This document shows positions 17,130-25,914 of a stretch of DNA of 64,000 bases, one piece after another. The stretch lies in NCBI GenBank assembly GCA_023411645.1, contig JAEYON010000055.1:1-64000 (forward strand), written 5' to 3'. Made by a program: the position numbers and the translations under genes. The notes under the pieces are model-generated. The model was not told the DNA's origin. It did no database searches and worked only from the letters and a program-made list of their open reading frames with translations. Every line of letters begins with the position of its first letter. Positions within the stretch are counted from its first letter, which is position 1. The stretch comes from Bacillota bacterium (GTDB lineage: Bacteria; Bacillota; Clostridia; Acetivibrionales; DTU013).

Positions 17130-18704
17130 ATGTCAAAAGGTAGTATTAGGATTATTGCATTACTCGTAGTTATGTTGATGTTAACTGCAATACTCGGTGC
17201 ATGTGGATCAGGGGGCAATGAAGCAGTTCCGGAAGAAAGTACCGGAAATACTACGGTAGAAGAGCAATCACAGGCAGCAACTGCAGAGCAGGAAAAGAAA
17301 TTAGATGAAGTGACGCTGAAATTCTATTTCGTTGGAACAAAGAAGTCAGCTACTGATGAAGTTTGGGATAATGTCAGTGCTATTACAAAAGATACATTAA
17401 ATGCAAAGTTTGAAATCAACTATGTTCCATGGGGGGATTATCCTGACAAAATTCAGTTGCTTTCAGCTTCAGGTGATGATTATGACATGAATTTTGATGC
17501 GGATTGGATGATTTATCCGAAGGTTGTCAACAAAGGCGCATACTTGCCGCTAAACGACCTGCTCCCACAATATGCTCCTAATCTGTATGCTACGTATCAA
17601 GAGCTGCAAATGATTAAACCATCCAGCGTTAATGGTAAAATTTATGCGCTGCCCTGGACAATCAACAAAACCAGCAGACCTTACCTTGTCTACAGAAAGG
17701 ACCTTGCTGATAAACTGGGCATAAGCGATTTCAGTACGCTTGAAGACATTGAGAAGTTCTTATATGCAGCAAAAAATGATGGGTCTTTCCCTGAAATATT
17801 TGCATGGAATCAATCAGAAGCCGACGGTACAATTCAGAACATTATGTATACAAAATATGAATATGATAGATGGGATTATCATCAGTTGACTATGGATCTT
17901 AATGATTCCAGCTATAAGATTGTTCCATTGGAACAGACCGAAATGTTTAAAGAGACTGTACAGACTGCTAAAAAGTGGCGCGATGACGGAATTATCTCCA
18001 AGAACCTTATAGCTGACAGTTCCATTGCTCTGGACAGGTTTAAAGCAGGGAAGCTTGCATGCTATATAGATATCTATGACAATGCCACATCTTTAATTGA
18101 GCTTGAGGATAAGAGCGGAGAAACTGGTTATGCGGCAATTTATCCTGATAACAAGCACAGATTTGACTCTTGTTTGAATAATATTTTCTGCATAAATAAA
18201 AACGCAGCAAACCCAGAGAGAACATTAATGTTCTTAGAGGCCATTTCTTCAAATCAGGAAGTATATGATGCAATGATGTACGGTATTGAAGGAGAGACCT
18301 ATGTCCTGGACGGCAAAACTGTAAGATTCCCTGAGGGTATTGATCAAAATACCAGCAATTATCTCGGATGGGAAACTCAGTGGGCTTTCTGGAGAACTGA
18401 TAGAATGAGACCTGACGATGTGAGAGATGAACAGCACTGGATTGATAATAATATGATGCTAAGTCAACCGTCTAATGTTGTTTCACCTATTTCAGGCTTG
18501 ATTCCGGATACTGAATCAATAAAAACAGAGATGGCTAAAAGAGATAGTATTTTTAATGAATTAGGCAAATTGCTTGTGTACGGAAATGTTACTGATATTG
18601 ACAAGTCTTTGAATGAGTATATTCAGAAGCAGAAAGATGCCGGACTTGACAAGATCCTGGCTGAAGTCCAGAAGCAGGTAGACGAATGGGTAGCAAGCAA
18701 GTAG
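17130..18704 (+). CDS. extracellular solute-binding lipoprotein of the LplA/YtcQ type
   Basis: A 524-residue lipoprotein. The signal peptide ends in the lipobox LGAC with the modified cysteine at residue 25, followed by a Ser/Glu/Gln-rich linker typical of Gram-positive lipoproteins. The body is a family 1 solute-binding fold, larger than maltose-binding protein, as usual for LplA-like proteins that capture oligosaccharides. It is the third gene of the importer and is followed by an 18-bp perfect hairpin that may protect its message and raise its level over the downstream genes. Confidence 0.9.
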   Translation: MSKGSIRIIALLVVMLMLTAILGACGSGGNEAVPEESTGNTTVEEQSQAATAEQEKKLDEVTLKFYFVGTKKSATDEVWDNVSAITKDTLNAKFEINYVPWGDYPDKIQLLSASGDDYDMNFDADWMIYPKVVNKGAYLPLNDLLPQYAPNLYATYQELQMIKPSSVNGKIYALPWTINKTSRPYLVYRKDLADKLGISDFSTLEDIEKFLYAAKNDGSFPEIFAWNQSEADGTIQNIMYTKYEYDRWDYHQLTMDLNDSSYKIVPLEQTEMFKETVQTAKKWRDDGIISKNLIADSSIALDRFKAGKLACYIDIYDNATSLIELEDKSGETGYAAIYPDNKHRFDSCLNNIFCINKNAANPERTLMFLEAISSNQEVYDAMMYGIEGETYVLDGKTVRFPEGIDQNTSNYLGWETQWAFWRTDRMRPDDVRDEQHWIDNNMMLSQPSNVVSPISGLIPDTESIKTEMAKRDSIFNELGKLLVYGNVTDIDKSLNEYIQKQKDAGLDKILAEVQKQVDEWVASK

Positions 18705-18768
18705 GCTTATGTAAGGGAATAGAAGGCCTGCCTATATTGGATATAATGCAAATGCTTTACTAAACAGA

Positions 18769-18811
18769 GTGACTATAGGTAATATGTAAATTTCATATTA
18801 CCTATAGTCAC
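18769..18811. other. perfect 18-bp hairpin after the binding-protein gene
   Basis: GTGACTATAGGTAATATG and its exact complement flank a 7-base loop. No T-run follows, so it is more likely an RNA-stabilising or attenuating element between the lipoprotein and the enzymes than a full terminator. Confidence 0.75.
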
Positions 18812-18855
18812 AGTATCACATACCGGCAATTAGTGCTGGGAAAAGGGTGTTTATA

Positions 18856-19644
18856 ATGGTTATAGATTTTCACTATCACTATATTGATAAAGAGAATAAT
18901 ATAGACGAATTGCTGGAGCAAATGCGGCAGGCTTCTGTTGATATGACACTGATGTGTGCAATAGAAGGGCTGTCTTGGTTTAACACCACCGTCGGAACAA
19001 ATGCCAGAGTGTATGAGGCAGTAAAGCGATTTCCGGACAGAATAACAGGCTGCATATATATTGATCCCAGATGGCCTGATGCATATGATATTATTGATGA
19101 ATATGCAGACAAAGGGTTTAAATGTGTCAAAATGTGGCCGCCTGTTGGCTTTAATCCCGATGAGGACCGCTATTTTGGCGTGTATGAGAAGATAGCAAAA
19201 AGGGGATTACCCATTCTCTTTCATGCCGGACAAACTGCTTCAAATCTTGTATGCACTGAGAATAGAAGGTCAACAGATTCCTTCTGCGCATATCCTATGA
19301 GATTTGATAAGGTGGCAAGAGCTTTCCCAGAAATTCCAATTATTCTGGCTCATATGGGTTATCCCAATTATATTGAGACATGGAGTGTAGCACACGCAAA
19401 CCCGAACATATATCTTGATGTAGCAGGGGGAGGCCCGTGGATAGAGGGGATCCCATTGGTTTATTCTGCAATAGGAAAATTCATACCTATTGATTTCAAG
19501 AGGGTGTTATGGGGAAGCGATAATTGCATGCAGCAAAAGGATAGCATTGAATTCGCAAAAAATAGCTTGAAGCAAATGGGCTGTGAGGAAAGTGATTTCG
19601 AGTTTATTTTTGGCGAAACTGCAAGAAGGTTACTTAAAATATAA
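18856..19644 (+). CDS. TIM-barrel amidohydrolase (COG2159 / ACMSD-like)
   Basis: About 262 residues. The metal-site pattern of the amidohydrolase superfamily is visible: FHYH at the N-terminus (H6, H8), PILFHAGQ, IILAHMG and WGSDN near the C-terminus. Family members hydrolyse lactones or amides or decarboxylate. In a sugar cluster a lactonase is the likely guess, but the substrate is not shown by the sequence. ATG 18856 has AAAAGGG at 8 bases; the GTG at 18847 overlaps that site. Confidence 0.8.
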   Translation: MVIDFHYHYIDKENNIDELLEQMRQASVDMTLMCAIEGLSWFNTTVGTNARVYEAVKRFPDRITGCIYIDPRWPDAYDIIDEYADKGFKCVKMWPPVGFNPDEDRYFGVYEKIAKRGLPILFHAGQTASNLVCTENRRSTDSFCAYPMRFDKVARAFPEIPIILAHMGYPNYIETWSVAHANPNIYLDVAGGGPWIEGIPLVYSAIGKFIPIDFKRVLWGSDNCMQQKDSIEFAKNSLKQMGCEESDFEFIFGETARRLLKI

Positions 19645-19683
19645 TGTTTTTATTTCAATTATGGTAAAAAAGAGGGAGACTAT

Positions 19684-20913
19684 ATGGATAACTATATCGT
19701 GAGAGAATTAGGCAGAGGCAGTATTATTGATATCGAGGAAATGAAAGAAGTTGAAAAGCTTATACAGACTGCCGATACATTGGCGTACGGCCCGCTTAGG
19801 GATAAATTTGAGGAAGAATTTGCAGCATACTGCAATGTTAAGTATGCTATATCTGCTACTTCAGCTACAACAGCTCTAGGTATGGCGACTCAAATTCTTA
19901 ATTTGAAGGAAAACGATGAAATTATTGGTACTCCGCAAACCTTTAGGGCAACATATATCGGTGCGCTTAGTAAGGGCGTCAGGATAAGGTTTGCAGATAT
20001 TGATCCTGCGACGCTCAATATTGATCCCGCAACAATAGAAGATAAAATAACCGATAAAACAAAAGCCATTTTTGTAACACATTATGGCGGAAATCCCGTA
20101 GATATGGAACCCATAATGGATATCGCGAAGAGACATAATTTGAAGGTAGTAGAGGATGCAGCTCACGCACCCGGCGCAGAATACCATGGTAAAAAAATTG
20201 GCTCTATAGCTGATATTACATGTTTTTCTTTCCACTCACTAAAGAATATGAGCACCTTTGGTGAAGGCGGAATGATAACTACTAATAATCCGGAATATGC
20301 TAATGCAGCGAAAACATTAAGAACTATGGGTATACTAGGAGCTACTAAGCCGCGTGAAGATACGGCTATTGGTCCTTATCCTATGCATAATGGTTCATAT
20401 CATGACCATGCGGATGGTGCTTACACACTCGATTATGAGGATATACAAGAATACGGCAATAATTTCCGTATTAGTGAGGTTCAGGCTGCTGTCGGTTCGG
20501 TTCAGCTGAGAAAATTGGACGATATGAATCGTATGAGGACTAAGGCGGCTAATCAGTATAATGAAGGTCTATCTAAAATCGAAGGGATCAGAGTTCTCAA
20601 ATCCACTCCCAATGCTTTGAATGTGTGGCATCTATATCCCTGTTTTATTGACACGAGTGTCATAAAGGCAAGTCGTGATGAGTTCATCTATTATCTGCAG
20701 GACAAAAAGAAAATACAGATAATACAACGGTACTTCCCAATACATTTGACTAACTACATGAGATATTTTGGCCATAAGTATGGTGAATGTCCTGTTTGTG
20801 AAAAGGTTTGGTTTGAGGAGCAGATAAATTTACCTATTAATCCTCGTATTACAGCAGACCAGATTGACTATGTTGTTAACAGCATAAAAGAAGCTGTTGA
20901 GCATTTTAAGTAG
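19684..20913 (+). CDS. DegT/DnrJ/EryC1/StrS-family PLP aminotransferase
   Basis: A 409-residue type I fold PLP enzyme. Visible are the substrate-side TSATTALGMA, the cofactor-binding VVEDAAHAPGA and the lysine motif FSFHSLKNMSTFGEGG, where the lysine forms the Schiff base. These enzymes transfer an amino group to or from a keto-sugar or keto-cyclitol. They are usually biosynthetic (antibiotic sugars, surface glycans), so placement inside a sugar-import cluster is unusual. The ATG follows AGAGGGAG. It lies 39 bases after the amidohydrolase. Confidence 0.88.
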   Translation: MDNYIVRELGRGSIIDIEEMKEVEKLIQTADTLAYGPLRDKFEEEFAAYCNVKYAISATSATTALGMATQILNLKENDEIIGTPQTFRATYIGALSKGVRIRFADIDPATLNIDPATIEDKITDKTKAIFVTHYGGNPVDMEPIMDIAKRHNLKVVEDAAHAPGAEYHGKKIGSIADITCFSFHSLKNMSTFGEGGMITTNNPEYANAAKTLRTMGILGATKPREDTAIGPYPMHNGSYHDHADGAYTLDYEDIQEYGNNFRISEVQAAVGSVQLRKLDDMNRMRTKAANQYNEGLSKIEGIRVLKSTPNALNVWHLYPCFIDTSVIKASRDEFIYYLQDKKKIQIIQRYFPIHLTNYMRYFGHKYGECPVCEKVWFEEQINLPINPRITADQIDYVVNSIKEAVEHFK

Positions 20914-20937
20914 AATTACGGTAACAACATCGTGCTG

Positions 20938-20964
20938 GAGGTGTGAGATAAAAACTCACACCTC
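20938..20964. other. 10-bp perfect hairpin in the intercistronic gap
   Basis: GAGGTGTGAG / CTCACACCTC around ATAAAAA, with no T-run after it. It sits between the aminotransferase and the isomerase gene. Confidence 0.65.
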
Positions 20965-21025
20965 ATAGCATAGGCCTCGAGAGCGAGTCTTGAGAGTATT
21001 TAATGATCAGATCGGAGATATAAAA

Positions 21026-21844
21026 GTGATCAAGATTTCAATGATGAGTTATACTATAGCAAGGGGAGAATGGGGAAACAAGCCTGACATTAAGGAACTT
21101 TGTGAGTTTACACGAAAGATTGATATTGATGCAATAGATTGGTGTGGAACTTATGGCTTCAATCCTCAGGATATAAGAAGAATTACAGATGAGTATGGAC
21201 TTAAAAATATTTGTTACACATTTCATGCAAATGATATCCAGTATCCGTCAAGGGACATTCGAAAAAAAGGCATTGAGGAAGTAAAAAAGGGACTTGAGGT
21301 GGCATCCATCCTCGGAGCAGACAAGATAATGCTTCCGATCGAAGGTCTGGAGGGAATTCCACGGGCTGAGGTACGAAAGTATTGTATTGAGTCTTTAGCC
21401 GAAGCGGTAGAGCTTGCCCGTAACTTAAGTATTACAGTTACCGTTGAACATTTTCCTGGCGCCATAAGCCCGTTTGTTATATCAGCAGATGTAAATGAAG
21501 CTATCAGAGAGGTGCCTGATCTTAGAATAACATACGATAATGGAAATGTTTTTACCGGTGGAGAAGAGCCTGCAGAAGGTTTTAAAAATTCCGCAGAATA
21601 TATTGTTCATGCACATTTTAAGGACTGGGTTGTTGATAAGGACGGTAGACCATGCCTTGATGGTAATTCCTATAAGGGTGCTCTTATCACTGAGGGGCTC
21701 GTTGACCCGGTACCGTGTATCAAAATAATGAAAGAAATGGGCTACGATGGGTATATCAATTTCGAATATGAAGGAGATAAATACTCGCCGTATCAAGCGA
21801 CTATTACAGGTGTAAATGCTCTTAGGGAAATGTTAAAAGACTAA
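21026..21844 (+). CDS. sugar phosphate isomerase/epimerase family protein (AP endonuclease 2-like TIM barrel)
   Basis: About 273 residues of the xylose-isomerase-like barrel family. Metal ligand candidates are in VEHFPG, ITYDNGN, VHAHFKDW and NFEYEGD. The barrel family includes isomerases, epimerases, dehydratases and keto-glycoside lyases, so the reaction is not fixed. I chose GTG 21026 because GGAG is 8 bases upstream and the product starts with IKISMMSYT, as in relatives; a TTG at 20990 has no binding site. Confidence 0.8.
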   Translation: MIKISMMSYTIARGEWGNKPDIKELCEFTRKIDIDAIDWCGTYGFNPQDIRRITDEYGLKNICYTFHANDIQYPSRDIRKKGIEEVKKGLEVASILGADKIMLPIEGLEGIPRAEVRKYCIESLAEAVELARNLSITVTVEHFPGAISPFVISADVNEAIREVPDLRITYDNGNVFTGGEEPAEGFKNSAEYIVHAHFKDWVVDKDGRPCLDGNSYKGALITEGLVDPVPCIKIMKEMGYDGYINFEYEGDKYSPYQATITGVNALREMLKD

Positions 21845-21897
21845 GTGGCTAAAAACATGGCTGAAGGACATAAATCATTTATTTATAGGGTGGTAAT

Positions 21898-23544
21898 ATG
21901 ATTACTAAGTATAAAAATGGCGTTATTGAAATTCAATTAAAAACCGACAGGAATTTTAACAATCCCTTCTGGGATGTTGAAATCGTTGCAACCTTCAGCC
22001 ATGAGAATGACAAGTCAGTACAAAAGGTATATGGCTTTTATGATGGAAGAGACAAGGATGGTTATAATATCTGGAAGCTTCGATGGATGCCTGCCTTTAA
22101 GGGTAATTGGATTTGTCATATTCTTTCATACCCGCAGACGGAGGGCTTGTCCGCAGAGCTGGCGCTTCAGATTGCTGATGATGAAGTGAATGAGAAAGGA
22201 TTTCTTCGTGCTTATCCGGAAGATAAATGGGGCCTGAAATTTGATAATGGTGAGCCCTTCTATTTATTCGGAGACACAATGTATAATATTTTTGGTGCAT
22301 GTTATTGTGGAGTTGATGTAGAAAATGTTCTGCGCCGCCGTAAGGAACAGGGCATAAACTATATAAGGGCACGGATGCAGGTAAGCCCCTACCATCCTGA
22401 TACACTAAATAGTTGGCAAACGAGGGACTGCTGGCCTTGGGGAGGCAGCTCCCAGCTGCCGGACTTTACGCGCTTCAAGCTGGACTATTTTCAAGCTGTA
22501 GATAAGGTAGTTTCTATGATGGCAGATATGGATATGGGTCTTGAGGTTGTTTTTGAAGCTTGGCTATGGGAATTTCCCTTCAATGACCGCAATAAATTTA
22601 TACCTGAATTTGAGATGCATTGGTTTAAATATATTATATCGCGTTATGCCGCCTATCCTTGTGTGTATATTTGGTGTCCGGCAAATGAATATGAATTCTA
22701 TCCTGTAGGTGAGGTGAAATACCATCCTGAAGCTGATCGCTGGCTTAAACGCTTGGCTGCATTTATAAAGGAATGTGATCCTTTCCGTCATCCTATCGGA
22801 GCTCATAATTGGGAACAGGATATACCGCTGTCCAACAGGGTAGGAGATATAAAGGATATAGATGTTTATCTAATTCAGACCAGTTGGGGGTTGGAAAGCG
22901 AAAAATTCAACAGGGCTGCTTCGCTATGCATGTACCTTGAAAGCCAGATGAGGAATCATTCACCTAAAAGAGACAAGGTAATGATATGTGCTGAATTTGG
23001 ATATGAAACAGCTGATTGTTCATATACTCATGAAGGACACCAGGTTATGGACCATAATCACACGCGGAGGGGTCAATGGAGGACTGGTTTTAGCGGGTAT
23101 CATGTGGTGCATGGGTTCAATAACACATGGGGAGCACATTTGGATGTATCGCAGGATCCAATTGGGACACAGTATTTAATACATTTTTATAACTTCATGA
23201 CAAAAAGTATTAACTTCTATGAGATGAATACAGCACCGGAATTACTCCATACTGCAAGCGGAAGCGAAGAGGACGGGACGCTACCTCTTTGTCTTTCAAA
23301 TGAGGACAGGTCTGTGATTTCTGTTTACTTCCCGGCTGCTGGTAACTGTACACTGGATATTTCGAGGGCTCAAGACTATACCGTACACTGGATCAATCCG
23401 CGTACAGGTGCATGGACTTCGGGGGACCTGAGTGAATCGGGATGCTTCACAGCACCACAAACTAATGAAGGTAATGAAGCATGGGGTGATGATTGGGTAC
23501 TTTTATTAAATCGCAGGTCTGAAGATATGGCAGATAGCGAATAG
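21898..23544 (+). CDS. DUF5060/DUF4038 glycoside hydrolase, intracellular
   Basis: A 548-residue protein. Residues 1-85 match DUF5060, a beta-sandwich. Residues about 90-440 form a DUF4038 barrel of the GH-A clan, with an acid/base candidate N263-E264 in WCPANEYE and a nucleophile candidate E366 in ICAEFGYE. Residues about 455-540 match the collagen-binding-like C-terminal sandwich often found with DUF4038. No signal peptide is present, so it should act on imported oligosaccharides. It closes the importer cluster; the ATG follows AGGGTGG. The stop codon lies only about 8 bases before a truncated tRNA copy. Confidence 0.85.
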   Translation: MITKYKNGVIEIQLKTDRNFNNPFWDVEIVATFSHENDKSVQKVYGFYDGRDKDGYNIWKLRWMPAFKGNWICHILSYPQTEGLSAELALQIADDEVNEKGFLRAYPEDKWGLKFDNGEPFYLFGDTMYNIFGACYCGVDVENVLRRRKEQGINYIRARMQVSPYHPDTLNSWQTRDCWPWGGSSQLPDFTRFKLDYFQAVDKVVSMMADMDMGLEVVFEAWLWEFPFNDRNKFIPEFEMHWFKYIISRYAAYPCVYIWCPANEYEFYPVGEVKYHPEADRWLKRLAAFIKECDPFRHPIGAHNWEQDIPLSNRVGDIKDIDVYLIQTSWGLESEKFNRAASLCMYLESQMRNHSPKRDKVMICAEFGYETADCSYTHEGHQVMDHNHTRRGQWRTGFSGYHVVHGFNNTWGAHLDVSQDPIGTQYLIHFYNFMTKSINFYEMNTAPELLHTASGSEEDGTLPLCLSNEDRSVISVYFPAAGNCTLDISRAQDYTVHWINPRTGAWTSGDLSESGCFTAPQTNEGNEAWGDDWVLLLNRRSEDMADSE

Positions 23545-23551
23545 GAATGCC

Positions 23552-23618
23552 GGCAATCCTGCAGCCCATCGGGCTTATAACCAGAAGGACAAAGGTTCAA
23601 ATCCTTTCCCCGCAACCA
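23552..23618 (+). pseudogene. 5'-truncated initiator-tRNA-like copy
   Basis: From the D loop to the encoded CCA this aligns with the tRNA at 208-284; in the last 49 bases about 40 are identical. The T arm AAAGG/CCTTT is intact and the tail CCCCGCAACCA is the same. The anticodon loop reads CTTATAA, the anticodon stem has a G:A mismatch, and the 5' acceptor strand is missing because a coding gene runs up to 23544. It cannot fold as a tRNA. It could be a decayed duplicate or an integration scar. Confidence 0.75.
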
Positions 23619-23620
23619 AC

Positions 23621-23656
23621 GAAAAGCCGCTTATCCGTGAGAATAGGCGGCTTTTC
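23621..23656. terminator. hairpin terminator between convergent units
   Basis: GAAAAGCCGC / GCGGCTTTTC with a 16-base loop. The A-run and T-run at the ends suit termination from both sides: the importer cluster and tRNA copy on the plus strand and guaA on the minus strand. Confidence 0.7.
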
Positions 23657-23704
23657 AGTTCCAGTAAATATTATTGTCATGGCTTTAGTGTTTTCTTCAG
23701 CTTC

Positions 23705-25012
23705 TTACTCCCATTCTATGGTAGCACAGGGTTTGGGGCTCAGATCATAGCAAACCCGGTTAACGCCGGGTACCTCATTTAAAATTCGATCTGTGATTTT
23801 TTGCATGAGCGGCCAGTCGAGCTGTTCGATGGTTGCGGTCATAGCGTCAACCGTATTGACAGCGCGAAGAATCACAGGGTATTCGAAGCATCTTGCATCA
23901 TTTTTCACACCAACTGACTTAAAGTCGGGTACAACTGTAAAGTACTGCCATACCTTTTTATCCAGTCCTGCCTTTTCAAATTCTTCCCTCAAGATTGCAT
24001 CCGATTCGCGAACTGCTTCCAACCGCTCTTTTGTGATAGCGCCAAGACAGCGTACACCAAGACCCGGGCCGGGGAAAGGCTGTCTTTTGACCATCCCGTC
24101 AGGCAGACCAAGCTCTGTGCCGCATGCTCTTACCTCATCCTTGAACAGATAGTAAAGAGGCTCAACCAATGAAAATTTGAGATCATCCGGAAGGCCTGCC
24201 ACATTGTGATGGGATTTAACAATCTTTGCTGTCTTTGTACCACTCTCTACGATATCGGGATATATGGTTCCCTGGGCAAGAAAGTCAATTCCATTGAGCT
24301 TACGGGCTTCTTCCTCAAATACACGGATGAATTCAGTGCCGATAATCTTCCTTTTTGTCTCTGGATCCGCCACATTAGCAAGCTTCGCCAGGAATCGTTC
24401 GCTTGCGTCGACATAGATCAGGTTTGCATCCATTTGATTCTTAAAAACTTCAACGACCATTTCTGATTCGCCTTTACGCATTAATCCGTGATTGACGTGA
24501 ACACACACCAGCTGCTTTCCGACAGCTTTGATCAGCAATGCGGCAACGACTGAACTATCGACACCGCCGGATAATGCAAGCAATACCTTCTTATCTCCGA
24601 CTTGCTTTCTTATCCGTTCCACCTGTTCCTCGATAAAGCTCTTCATATTCCAATTAGGTTCTGCTTTACATATATCAAACAAAAAGGGCCTTAAAACGTT
24701 CTTTATTTCTTCTTCCTCTTCCGGCCATATGTCCAATTTAGCATCATAGATTGCTGCATCATGAGAAACTGCCATGATTGGATATCCGGAGTGATAGATT
24801 TCGCTGCCGACATCGATTTTTTTACCATTAATTATGTTATTTTCTCCGCCGCTGATTATAATACCCTTAACATTGGATAGCCTGGAGAGGCCTTCCTTTG
24901 TGATATCATGAGGGTGAATCTCGCTATATATGCCAAGGGCGCGAATAGCTCTAGCAATGACAGTATTTATTCTGCTGCCCAGGTCTAAAATGACAATCAT
25001 ATCCTGCTTCAT
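23705..25012 (-). CDS. guaA: GMP synthase with degenerate glutaminase domain
   Basis: A 435-residue GuaA homologue; the usual length is about 510-525. The ATP pyrophosphatase domain is intact (SGGVDSS at 148-154, GTIYPD, IKSHHNVAGLP) and so is the C-terminal dimerisation part with PFPGPGLGVR and a final CATIEWE. The N-terminal class I glutaminase domain is cut from about 200 to about 115 residues. The nucleophile elbow GVCYGM is replaced by AVSHDA, with serine at position 83 in place of cysteine, and the HPE catalytic segment is gone. It should be able to use free ammonia but not glutamine. A perfect AGGAGG precedes the ATG. It may be a second guaA copy. Confidence 0.88.
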   Translation of the reverse strand: MKQDMIVILDLGSRINTVIARAIRALGIYSEIHPHDITKEGLSRLSNVKGIIISGGENNIINGKKIDVGSEIYHSGYPIMAVSHDAAIYDAKLDIWPEEEEEIKNVLRPFLFDICKAEPNWNMKSFIEEQVERIRKQVGDKKVLLALSGGVDSSVVAALLIKAVGKQLVCVHVNHGLMRKGESEMVVEVFKNQMDANLIYVDASERFLAKLANVADPETKRKIIGTEFIRVFEEEARKLNGIDFLAQGTIYPDIVESGTKTAKIVKSHHNVAGLPDDLKFSLVEPLYYLFKDEVRACGTELGLPDGMVKRQPFPGPGLGVRCLGAITKERLEAVRESDAILREEFEKAGLDKKVWQYFTVVPDFKSVGVKNDARCFEYPVILRAVNTVDAMTATIEQLDWPLMQKITDRILNEVPGVNRVCYDLSPKPCATIEWE

Positions 25013-25076
25013 AGTTCCTCCTAAAATGTTATCTTAATATATAAGTTATCCAAATTAGAATAACACATAAAGGAGA

Positions 25077-25685
25077 TTAATAAAACAATTCTTTCTGTTC
25101 GCCGTAGGCATTGCTCAATGATCTTCTTGCGATGAAAATCTTTAGATGCCGTATGAATTGTTTATCTCTTTGTATAATTTTCAGACCGACTCTGAATTTA
25201 TCATCGTTTTTGAAGCAATACATGATCTCGCACTTGATATCATAAGGAATATTGTCAAGGTTAAGCCGGATTGCCAGAACTTTACCGACGTCTAGTTTAT
25301 CTTCGTATATGATTCCGATCCCGCCCATGGACAGATCACTGATCATAAATATTAGCGGCTGGGCCAAAATGTAGGGCTCCGCATCAGGACTGTCGGACAC
25401 CGAAGTGCATTCTATGCGCTGTAAGTGCCTGATCCTAACGAAAAGGCGGCGGTCGGCAAGAGTCTTTTCATCAAGATGATGTAATATTGCGTTGTCATTT
25501 CCCCAGATATTTTCATCTACTGGAATAGGCGGAGCTTCAGGTTCGCCTTCCTGCCCCGCTTCCAGAGCTGACTTCCGCTCAGCTTCTGCAGTAATGTTTT
25601 GGGGGCTCATGACGATATGAGGATTCGGATCGCTATGTCTTTTCTCTTTTTTTTTGCCGTCACTGATTATAATTTTATTTGTCAT
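25077..25685 (-). CDS. PilZ-domain protein (probable c-di-GMP effector)
   Basis: About 202 residues. The first 80 are charged and low in structure. The C-terminal part is a PilZ domain: an arginine-rich RIRHLQRIE segment followed by SDLSMGGIGI, matching RxxxR and D/NxSxxG, the residues that hold cyclic di-GMP. Partner and output are unknown. I chose ATG 25685 because GAGGAAAACC is directly upstream; an ATG 12 bases earlier overlaps that site. The gene lies upstream of guaA on the same strand with a 64-base gap. Confidence 0.8.
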   Translation of the reverse strand: MTNKIIISDGKKKEKRHSDPNPHIVMSPQNITAEAERKSALEAGQEGEPEAPPIPVDENIWGNDNAILHHLDEKTLADRRLFVRIRHLQRIECTSVSDSPDAEPYILAQPLIFMISDLSMGGIGIIYEDKLDVGKVLAIRLNLDNIPYDIKCEIMYCFKNDDKFRVGLKIIQRDKQFIRHLKIFIARRSLSNAYGEQKELFY

Positions 25686-25796
25686 GGTTTTCCTCATCCA
25701 TTTTCAGAGCTGGTAAAGGTATAATAGTACAACTCTATTTTACCATTAAAACATGCATGGATAAATAGACTTAGCTTCTTATAAAAAAGGGACCAT

Positions 25797-25827
25797 GGTC
25801 CTATTAGCAGGACCGGCTTCTTTTTTT
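25797..25827 (+). terminator. orphan hairpin with T-run
   Basis: GGTCCT / AGGACC around ATTAGC, then GGCTTC and seven T residues. It sits in a divergent gap with no gene reading into it on the plus strand, so it may be the remains of an attenuator or of a lost gene. Confidence 0.5.
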
Positions 25828-25914
25828 AAAGTGCAGATGTTATAATAAATATTACTGTGAGAATTTTGCAGAAAAACAGAAAATAATAAAGACTTCAGAA
25901 AAAAAGGAGCAGAA

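Noticed and set aside
23552..23618. A working tRNA with anticodon TAT
   Set aside because: The 5' acceptor strand is missing and the anticodon stem has a mismatch; the preceding gene ends 8 bases before it.
25013..25076. Purine riboswitch before guaA
   Set aside because: The gap is only 64 bases and shows no purine-aptamer pattern.
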